Source: Sphingobacterium sp. BN32 (GTDB taxonomy: Bacteria; Bacteroidota; Bacteroidia; Sphingobacteriales; Sphingobacteriaceae). Taken from it: DNA of 64,000 nt. Made by a program: the position numbers and the translations under genes. The stretch spans positions 2,728,001-2,792,000 of the forward strand of contig NZ_CP129963.1 of the NCBI RefSeq assembly GCF_030503615.1, written 5' to 3'. This document shows positions 54,381 through 61,688 of this stretch, one piece after another (positions within the stretch are counted from its first letter, which is position 1; each line of letters starts with the position of its first letter). The notes beneath the pieces were generated by a model. The model was not told the origin of the DNA, searched no databases, and was given only the letters and a program-made list of their open reading frames with translations.

Positions 54381-55652
54381 ATGTTGCAATTAAATTACAT
54401 CCGTGAAAAAAGGGATAAGGTAGTTGAAAGACTTGCTATTAAGAATTTCAACGACGCTGATTTGGTAGACCAGATCATAGCATTGGATGAACAACGTCGT
54501 AAAGTCCAAAACCAGTCTGACTCTATTGCTGCGGAAGCTAATTCGTCGGCAAAACAGATTGGAGATCTAATGCGTCAGGGCAAAAAAGAAGAAGCTGAAG
54601 CTATCAAATCGCAATCCGCATCATATAAAGAGCAATTAAAAGAATTTACAGAAGAACTGGAACGCGTTGAGATCGAGTTGCATAATAAGCTAATCCAACT
54701 TCCTAATCTTCCCCATACTTTAGTGCCCAAGGGAATTACTCCGGAGGAAAACGAAGTCGTCTTAGAAAATGGAGATAAACCTGCGCTTGCCGAAGATGCA
54801 TTACCGCATTGGGAGCTTGCTGCAAAATATGACATCATTGATTTCGAGCTTGGAACCAAGGTTACTGGTGCTGGATTTCCTGTTTACAAAGGAAAAGGGG
54901 CAAGACTTCAAAGAGGATTGATTAACTTCTTCCTAGACGAAGCTACTAAGATGGGATATCGTGAAGTTCAAGTGCCTATCGTGGTCAATGAAGCTTCAGC
55001 ATATGCTACTGGACAGCTGCCAGATAAAGAAGGCCAAATGTATCATGTTGTAAACGATGATCTATATTTAATTCCAACGGCTGAAGTGCCCATTACGAAT
55101 ATTTATAGAGATACGATTGTAAAAGCAGAGGATTTCCCGATTAGACATTGCGGCTATACACCTTGTTTCCGTCGTGAAGCAGGTTCATACGGAGCTCATG
55201 TACGTGGCTTGAACCGTCTTCATCAATTCGACAAGGTCGAATTAGTGCAGATTGTTCATCCTGATCAGTCCTACGCTACTCTTGAGGAAATGAGCGCATA
55301 TGTTCAATCTTTATTGCAGAAATTAGGACTTCCTTATCGTGTGTTACGTCTTTGTGGCGGTGATATGAGCTTTACATCAGCTATGACCTACGATATGGAA
55401 ACCTACAGTGCCGCACAAAAAAGATGGTTGGAGGTTTCTTCTGTATCAAATTTTGAGACCTATCAAGCAAATCGTTTAAAAGTCCGTTTCAAGAATGATG
55501 AAGGTAAAACACAACTTGCACACACGCTAAATGGTTCTGCACTAGCATTGCCACGCATTGTTGCAACACTATTGGAAAATAACCAAACAGAGAAAGGAAT
55601 AAAAATTCCGGAGGTATTGGTTCCTTACGTTGGTTTTGAGTATATCGACTAA
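54381..55652 (+). CDS. serS: Seryl-tRNA synthetase
   Basis: 423 residues. The N-terminal antiparallel coiled-coil arm that grips tRNA-Ser is at about 1-110. The class II catalytic core follows: motif 2 in CFRREAGSYGAHVRGLNRLH and motif 3 in HTLNGSALALPRIVATLLEN. The serine-site loop reads LIPTAEVPITN. Aminoacylates tRNA-Ser and tRNA-Sec precursors. Monocistronic. Confidence 0.98.
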   Translation: MLQLNYIREKRDKVVERLAIKNFNDADLVDQIIALDEQRRKVQNQSDSIAAEANSSAKQIGDLMRQGKKEEAEAIKSQSASYKEQLKEFTEELERVEIELHNKLIQLPNLPHTLVPKGITPEENEVVLENGDKPALAEDALPHWELAAKYDIIDFELGTKVTGAGFPVYKGKGARLQRGLINFFLDEATKMGYREVQVPIVVNEASAYATGQLPDKEGQMYHVVNDDLYLIPTAEVPITNIYRDTIVKAEDFPIRHCGYTPCFRREAGSYGAHVRGLNRLHQFDKVELVQIVHPDQSYATLEEMSAYVQSLLQKLGLPYRVLRLCGGDMSFTSAMTYDMETYSAAQKRWLEVSSVSNFETYQANRLKVRFKNDEGKTQLAHTLNGSALALPRIVATLLENNQTEKGIKIPEVLVPYVGFEYID

Positions 55653-55670
55653 GAAAATAATGTAAAAATA

Positions 55671-55703
55671 GAAAGGGCTATCCAAAGCGGATAGCCCTTT
55701 TTT
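55671..55703. terminator. Bidirectional terminator between serS and the EEP gene
   Basis: GAAAGGGCTATCC pairs with GGATAGCCCTTTT over a 5-base loop; T-run right, A-rich left. Confidence 0.88.
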
Positions 55704-55721
55704 TTCCAAGAATGTATGTTT

Positions 55722-56726
55722 TTAGGCTGTCGCCAATACCTTTTGTTCAATGAGTGGTTTCGATTCATGCGCTGGGACCGATCGTTCCACACTCCATGCC
55801 CATTCAAATTGCATAGAAACAGCTAAGTGATCGGATAATGCTTGATTCTTTGTATTAGTAAACAAAACACTTTCAACCTGATAATCCTTCGGCTGGAATT
55901 TCAAGTTTTCGCTATCCCTAAAGAAAATCTTATCCAGACTCTCTGTCTCATTATTTAAAGAGAGCATATGTTGTGCAACAAATTTCGGAATGATCTCAGG
56001 GAATTCGTTCTTCCGCAAGTAGTTCACCCATCCATCAGTTAATCCTGTCGACTCAATAAATTCATAAAGATTATCGCGTTTATATGCGTAATGCGCATTG
56101 AAATCACCCATCACTATCAATGGCTTTTCCTCAGAATGTTCATTGATATATTTTGCAAGCTGTCTAAAATTTTCCCGACGAGCTCTCGTAGCTCGAGCAA
56201 CATCGCTCGAATTTGCATGTACATTATATACATCGACAATGATCCCTGGGGCCAATTGAATTTGTGTAATACTGAAACCCTTGACAGTCCAACAATCGGG
56301 TCCTGAACAATGCCGCCAAGGGATACGGTGATAGGATAGAATCGGAAAATGAGATAGGGTATTTAATCCATCTCCGACCGGTATTTTCCCTTTATGACTT
56401 GTCTTATATTCGTGTTCATTGCGGGAATAAAACGAGTTGTTATAATTAAAATCTTCCTGCACATTGACGATATCAAAGGGTTTTATTTTCTCTCCAATTT
56501 CAGCTATAGCTTCTTTTCGAAGAGTTTTCGCAGCGGAAATCCCTTGGGGCAATCCGGCGATATTATATGTAAGCACACTAAATTCTCCTTTGATGACCAA
56601 TGCGTCTTCTTCTTCTTCTTCTTGTTGTTTTTGCGGAAAATCAACCGATATAAGTTTGTTTTTCAAATTATTAAAAACAAACAAGAAAGCGATTATTAAA
56701 CCTACAATAATTAATAGTATAGTCAT
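55722..56726 (-). CDS. Membrane-anchored endonuclease/exonuclease/phosphatase-fold hydrolase (paralogue 1)
   Basis: 334 residues. N-terminal membrane helix (about 2-20), a short Glu-rich stretch (QQEEEEEDALV), then the EEP domain. Catalytic motifs are NVQEDFNYN, VYNVHANSSD, VMGDFNAHY and the terminal SDHLAVS. HCSGPDCWTVKGFS, shared with its neighbour, sits where sphingomyelinase-like members have a conserved Cys pair. The fold includes sphingomyelinases, phosphoinositide phosphatases and nucleases; the substrate is unknown. Tandem paralogue of the next gene, 31 bases away. Confidence 0.85.
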   Translation of the reverse strand: MTILLIIVGLIIAFLFVFNNLKNKLISVDFPQKQQEEEEEDALVIKGEFSVLTYNIAGLPQGISAAKTLRKEAIAEIGEKIKPFDIVNVQEDFNYNNSFYSRNEHEYKTSHKGKIPVGDGLNTLSHFPILSYHRIPWRHCSGPDCWTVKGFSITQIQLAPGIIVDVYNVHANSSDVARATRARRENFRQLAKYINEHSEEKPLIVMGDFNAHYAYKRDNLYEFIESTGLTDGWVNYLRKNEFPEIIPKFVAQHMLSLNNETESLDKIFFRDSENLKFQPKDYQVESVLFTNTKNQALSDHLAVSMQFEWAWSVERSVPAHESKPLIEQKVLATA

Positions 56727-56757
56727 TTATCTATAATTTGGCGTCAGCAAATGTTTT

Positions 56758-57783
56758 TTAACTAGCGGCATCGCGTTGCGACCCTTCTGATGTTATGGAC
56801 TCAGTTTGTCCTTCAATTATCTTCCACTGAAATACCATTGATATGGCGCAATGATCGGAAAGTGCAGCCCCATCTTTATTTTGAAAAAGCTCCTTCTCAA
56901 CGCGATAGCCTCTCGGAATAAAACTAAATTTCGAACTTCCACGAAAGTAAATCTTATCAATACTTTCACAGGCCTCATCAATGTCTAAGGCTACTCGCGC
57001 CTTAAATCCTGTCACCACACCTGGTATTTCTCCCCTATTCCAGACTTCAACCCAACCGTCTATCATTCCCGTTTCTCTCTTGAAGTCGCGGATATTATCT
57101 TCTGAAAATGTATAATGAGCATTGAAATCTCCCATGATCAGCACGGCCTCGCCTTCCGAATGCTGCTTCACATAATTTGCAAATTGAATAAGATTCTGCT
57201 TTCTCGCTTTAACCGCATCCTTGTTATCTTGTGCGGTAGCATGTATATTATAAACGTCTAGAAACACGCCTTTGCTAAGCTCCATGCGAGTATAGCTAAA
57301 GCCTTTGGGAGTAAAGCAATCAGCGCCGCTACAGTGTTTCCAAGCAACACGGTCCACATCAACGATCGGATATTTAGATAAAGTACTAAGTCCATCGCTA
57401 AAAGGAATTGTCCCCATTGCTTCTGTACGATAAGGGTGTGAATTGTCTGCATACAGAAATTCATTATAATTAAAATCCTCTTGCACATTGACAATATCGA
57501 AATGATTGATTCGCTGCCCTATGCTTCGTATGCTGCTTGCTCGCGGAGTTTTCGCCGAGGATATGAGTTGTGGGAGGCCAGCAACGTTGTAGGTCAGGAC
57601 ATTTAACTCCCCCGACTTCGCTTCGGTCAGGTTAGGAGTAGGAATTGTGAGGAGCTGTTGGGAATTCTTGTCAGGTTTAAAACTAAGGATAAAACTAAGG
57701 CTGCAAAAAAGTAAGGTGAGTAAACCAAACAACCTGAAATTCCAAGCTCTACTTTTTCGTGGATAAGGAAGATTGATCAGCAT
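56758..57783 (-). CDS. Membrane-anchored endonuclease/exonuclease/phosphatase-fold hydrolase (paralogue 2)
   Basis: 341 residues, collinear with the downstream paralogue. Membrane helix at about 18-36, then NVQEDFNYN, VYNIHATAQD, IMGDFNAHY and SDHCAIS. HCSGADCFTPKGFS is conserved. Probably exposed on the periplasmic side of the inner membrane. The pair likely arose by tandem duplication followed by marked divergence. A lipid or phosphodiester substrate is an inference from the anchor. Confidence 0.85.
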   Translation of the reverse strand: MLINLPYPRKSRAWNFRLFGLLTLLFCSLSFILSFKPDKNSQQLLTIPTPNLTEAKSGELNVLTYNVAGLPQLISSAKTPRASSIRSIGQRINHFDIVNVQEDFNYNEFLYADNSHPYRTEAMGTIPFSDGLSTLSKYPIVDVDRVAWKHCSGADCFTPKGFSYTRMELSKGVFLDVYNIHATAQDNKDAVKARKQNLIQFANYVKQHSEGEAVLIMGDFNAHYTFSEDNIRDFKRETGMIDGWVEVWNRGEIPGVVTGFKARVALDIDEACESIDKIYFRGSSKFSFIPRGYRVEKELFQNKDGAALSDHCAISMVFQWKIIEGQTESITSEGSQRDAAS

Positions 57784-57990
57784 ATGTATCTAAACTTTGC
57801 TCTATTACAAAATTAGAGGGGCATTGTAACCTATACCTTTAATTAAGATTAAACATTTGTTTATTGAAATAAAGGAAAATATTAACACATAACATCGGGG
57901 CAATACCATCTTTATAATTCCTTAATAGAATCTTCTCAATGACTAAATATGAGGCTCTTACCTTTACCGGAACCCTTTAAACGCTACAAT

Positions 57991-59166
57991 ATGAAAAAGG
58001 TTGCTTTTTTCTCAGAAATGCTAATTGAAGATTTCGATGGAGCTTCAAGAACGATGTTCCAGCTAATTAATCGCATAGATCAATTTTCGTATTCCTACTT
58101 TTTCATTTATGGCGTCGGTCCGGAGGAATTCGGTAATTTCAAAAGTCTTAAAGTGCCAACACTTCGAATCCCAATTAATGACGATTATTTTATTGCGGTT
58201 CCACAGCTGGCGAAAAATAAGATCGAACAAGCCTTAGATAATTTTCAACCCGATGTGATCCATATCGCAACACCTTCGATGCTTGGTTTTTTTGCTTTAA
58301 AATATGCCAAACGAAGGAACATTCCTGTGATCAGCATCTATCATACACATTTCATATCTTACATTGCTTACTACCTTAGAAACTTCAACGCATTAATTCG
58401 TCCGACGGAGCAGTGGATGAAGAATACCATGCAACGTTTCTACAATAATTGCCAACGTGTCTATGTTCCTACAGCCAACATCATGCAGGAACTACAGCAG
58501 CTCGGCATTGAAGGGGAAAGACTCTCGATATGGCAGCGAGGGATCGATTGTGAGCTTTTCAATCCAACAAAGAGAAATATCGCTTACCTACAGCGATTGA
58601 CACGAAACAATAAACCAACCATTCTTTTTGCAAGTCGTTTAGTTTGGGAGAAAAATATTGAAACGTTGATTGCGATATATCGACACTTGGAACATGAAGG
58701 CATGCCATACAATCTCGTTGTTGCTGGTGATGGCGCAGCAAAGAATGATGCAATGGAACATATGCCCCAGGCCCTTTTCCTAGGTAAATTGTCGCATGAA
58801 GAGCTTTCGATGCTGTATGCATCATCGGATGCGTTCGTTTTTACTTCTACCTCAGAGACCTATGGAAATGTCGTGATTGAAGCGATGGCATCCGGCTTAC
58901 CTTGTGTAATTGCCAACGGAGGTGGAAGCGGAAGTTTAGTGGATCATGGCAGAACGGGATTCAAATGCACGCCAAATAATGCAAAGGAATATGTGCATTA
59001 TCTACATAAACTATTGGATAACAAAGCACTGCATCACGATATTTCAGATGCTGGCCTGCAATATGTTCAAAGATTAGATTGGAGTAGTCTGGCTGACATC
59101 TATTTCGCAGAAATAGATAGCCTTGCAGGATACGCATCGAATGATTTGATATGGGCAGCAAGCTAG
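57991..59166 (+). CDS. GT4-family glycosyltransferase
   Basis: 391 residues from the ATG at 57991 (an upstream ATG at 57949 adds 14 poorly matching residues). GT-B fold: N-terminal FFSEMLIEDFDGASRTMFQL, middle IWQRGIDCELFNP, and the nucleotide-sugar site FASRLVWEKNIETL with FTSTSETYGNVVIEAMASGLP (the E-x7-E motif). Resembles enzymes that glycosylate diacylglycerol or polyprenyl lipids. Overlaps the flippase-like gene by 16 bases. Confidence 0.9.
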   Translation: MKKVAFFSEMLIEDFDGASRTMFQLINRIDQFSYSYFFIYGVGPEEFGNFKSLKVPTLRIPINDDYFIAVPQLAKNKIEQALDNFQPDVIHIATPSMLGFFALKYAKRRNIPVISIYHTHFISYIAYYLRNFNALIRPTEQWMKNTMQRFYNNCQRVYVPTANIMQELQQLGIEGERLSIWQRGIDCELFNPTKRNIAYLQRLTRNNKPTILFASRLVWEKNIETLIAIYRHLEHEGMPYNLVVAGDGAAKNDAMEHMPQALFLGKLSHEELSMLYASSDAFVFTSTSETYGNVVIEAMASGLPCVIANGGGSGSLVDHGRTGFKCTPNNAKEYVHYLHKLLDNKALHHDISDAGLQYVQRLDWSSLADIYFAEIDSLAGYASNDLIWAAS

Positions 59167-60188
59167 TTTATCAAAAATGGATCAAGCTGTTGGTGCTGCT
59201 CATCGTTCTGAGCTTTATCATCGTCTTCATCTTAAATACGGATATCGAAAGCACCATGCAAGCGGTACGTTCAATTGGATTCAAATTTATCTATCTAATG
59301 GCCATCACTTATGTAGCCTATTTCTTCGGTACTTGGTCCTGGCATGTTTGTTTGGGTGAAGACAGAAAGAAAATAACGCTATTCCAATTATTCTCCGTTC
59401 GACAAGTTGGTGAAACCGTTGGACTATATAATCCCACAAGCATCGTAGGGGGGGATATTCTGAAAGCGCGGCTGCTCCAGTCCTATCGGATAAACAACAG
59501 TAACGCACTAAGTTCTGTTGCGGCTTCTAGGATGACTGCTGTGCTTTCACAAATTCTCCTATTCCTAATTGCGGGTCTATTCCTCGCATTTCATAGCAAA
59601 CATTTGGTATTTTCCTCAGACTGGTGGCCTGCTTTTGCTGCTATCAGCATAACGCTCATACTGATTCAAGCTCTATTTATTCGTTGGATATCTAAAACGA
59701 ACGACTTAGAACGAGTACAAACTTCGCCGGATGCATCATTCATTAAAAAATTTAAAAGTCGGATCCAAAACTTAGTTATCGACCTGCGGATCTTTTATAA
59801 AAATGATAGAAATATGTTTTGGTATTCCTATCTGCTTGCAGCAATACATTGGATAATCGGAAGCCTAGAATTCTATCTAATTGTTGTTTTTCTAGGTTTT
59901 GATATCAGTATCATGGACGGCCTATTGCTCGATATGAGCGTTATTGTATTCAAGAGTTTTGGCGCGTTCATTCCAGGGCAACTTGGAGTAGAAGAACTTG
60001 GAAATAAACTTATGTTGACTTTAGTGGGCATCAGCTCCGCCTCCGCTTGGGTAACAGTTTCCATACTGCGTAGAGCAAGACAGATTATTTGGATAGGCGT
60101 CGGATTCATACTTTATCTTTTCATCAAAAAAAATATTCGAAGCTCGGCGGAATCGACATCAGAATTAAAAATGCTCGACAGTCTTTAA
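59151..60188 (+). CDS. Lysylphosphatidylglycerol synthase-TM/flippase-like membrane protein
   Basis: 345 residues, about eight membrane helices, with the UPF0104/LPG_synthase_TM pattern (VGETVGLYNPTSIVGGDILK, FIPGQLGVEELGNKLML). No soluble synthase domain is present. Such proteins are thought to move lipids across the membrane. Its start lies within the end of the first glycosyltransferase, and a second glycosyltransferase follows after 27 bases, which fits a glycolipid assembly unit. Confidence 0.87.
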   Translation: MGSKLVYQKWIKLLVLLIVLSFIIVFILNTDIESTMQAVRSIGFKFIYLMAITYVAYFFGTWSWHVCLGEDRKKITLFQLFSVRQVGETVGLYNPTSIVGGDILKARLLQSYRINNSNALSSVAASRMTAVLSQILLFLIAGLFLAFHSKHLVFSSDWWPAFAAISITLILIQALFIRWISKTNDLERVQTSPDASFIKKFKSRIQNLVIDLRIFYKNDRNMFWYSYLLAAIHWIIGSLEFYLIVVFLGFDISIMDGLLLDMSVIVFKSFGAFIPGQLGVEELGNKLMLTLVGISSASAWVTVSILRRARQIIWIGVGFILYLFIKKNIRSSAESTSELKMLDSL

Positions 60189-60215
60189 GTCGGGCTATAC
60201 CCTTTAAACAATGCT

Positions 60216-61445
60216 ATGAAACTGCTCAAACCTGAAATCCTGTTCGTCAGTCATAAATACCCGCCAGCAACCGGCGGCATGGAAAAGCAAAGTTATGAGC
60301 TTATTCATGGAGTCGCTAAGCACACTAAAGTGCATCTGTTAGTTTACCGAAAGGACGAGCAGCGACTCTTGTCATTCTTTATAGGGCTAAATAGGAAAAT
60401 TCTACAAATGCTAAGGGATAACCCGGATATTGAAGTTATCCATTTTAATGACGGATTAATAGCCTCCATGGCCCTCTTTCATAAAGGATATGAGCATATA
60501 AAAAAAGTCGTCACGCTTCATGGCTTGGATGTCGTTTTTCCTCTTCGATATTTTCAACAGAAGATTATCCCCAAGTTTAATAAGTATGATTTAGTCATTA
60601 CTGTAAGTCATGCAACGGCGAAAGAAGCTGTATATCGGGGTATTTCAGCGACTAAAATAAAAGTCATTGCGAACGGAGTCGATCATCAGATTGCAGAGCA
60701 ACCTGAGGTGACATTGGAACAGCTGACAGTAAAGTATCCCATTCTTCAATCTAAACCCAAATATTTCATCACTTTGGGTCGGCCAGTGAAAAGGAAGGGC
60801 TTTTCATGGTTACTCGATCATGTCGTCCGCGAATTACCCAACAACTTCCAACTAATAATGCTCGGCCCTTTTAATAAGAAACCGAAATGGACAGAGAAGA
60901 TGCTTAGGCTTCTACCAAAGAAAATTTATCACATCATTACCTTATTTCTGGGATATCCCTCTGACGAAAAACAAATAAGACAATTATTGAAGAATCCTCA
61001 AATAGCAGCGAAGGTTGTTCATTTTGGGAAAGTCCCATTTCCAGATCTGAAAGCCTTGCTTGCAAATAGTACTGCCTTTCTCATGCCGAATATTCATGTT
61101 CCAGGAGATATGGAGGGATTCGGCTTAGTCTGTTTGGAAGCGTCCCTGTCCGGCACGCTCGTCGTAGCTTCTTCAACTGAAGGAATTATCGACGCCATTA
61201 AAGACAAGAAAAATGGCATCCTCCTGCCCTCCTCAGATAAAGAAGCCTGGAAAAGGATGATCAACGAATTACTTGAAGAATGCTCTTCTTTTAATGAAAA
61301 AAAAATTAGTTACCAGAATTATTCAAGAGCACATTATAGCTGGGATAAGATGGCAGGCGAGTATTGGGATGTCTTTCAGGAACTACTGAATCAAGATGAA
61401 GAATCCCGATCTGATGTAAGACAATTGAAGCTTAACAAGGCTTAA
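60216..61445 (+). CDS. GT4-family glycosyltransferase, second of the cluster
   Basis: 409 residues, GT-B fold. N-terminal FVSHKYPPATGGMEKQSYEL, middle ITVSHATAKEAVYRGI with IKVIANGVD, and ITLGRPVKRKGFSWLL with MEGFGLVCLEASLSGTLVVA (the E-x7-E acid motif). Not closely similar to the first enzyme of the cluster. Donor and acceptor are not known. Last gene of the operon. Confidence 0.9.
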   Translation: MKLLKPEILFVSHKYPPATGGMEKQSYELIHGVAKHTKVHLLVYRKDEQRLLSFFIGLNRKILQMLRDNPDIEVIHFNDGLIASMALFHKGYEHIKKVVTLHGLDVVFPLRYFQQKIIPKFNKYDLVITVSHATAKEAVYRGISATKIKVIANGVDHQIAEQPEVTLEQLTVKYPILQSKPKYFITLGRPVKRKGFSWLLDHVVRELPNNFQLIMLGPFNKKPKWTEKMLRLLPKKIYHIITLFLGYPSDEKQIRQLLKNPQIAAKVVHFGKVPFPDLKALLANSTAFLMPNIHVPGDMEGFGLVCLEASLSGTLVVASSTEGIIDAIKDKKNGILLPSSDKEAWKRMINELLEECSSFNEKKISYQNYSRAHYSWDKMAGEYWDVFQELLNQDEESRSDVRQLKLNKA

Positions 61446-61661
61446 ATTTCTGGCATGCCTACTAGCAAATAGTATAGGATAGAATATTAAATGATCATGT
61501 GCTAAAGTTTTGGCAGCTATAACATTTTTTCTATTTAGAAGTCCCTGATCGATCACATGTACGTCCTCTTTCTGGCTAACGCGACCCCATTGCAGGGAGA
61601 GCTTCATGCCTAGAAGTGAAATCATTTTTGTATTTTTACAAGGTTCGCGAGCATATCGCAA
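61383..61661 (-). pseudogene. Doubtful 92-codon frame, possible gene remnant
   Basis: An open frame on the minus strand covers most of the 243-base gap before parC and runs 63 bases into the 3' end of the glycosyltransferase gene. The stretch SLQWGRVSQKEDVHVIDQGL has the look of a real protein (VIDQG occurs in some P-loop proteins), but no full domain, signal or start signal supports it. It may be a relic or chance. Confidence 0.2.
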
Positions 61662-61688
61662 ACAGCATTAAAATTGATCGATTAGTAA

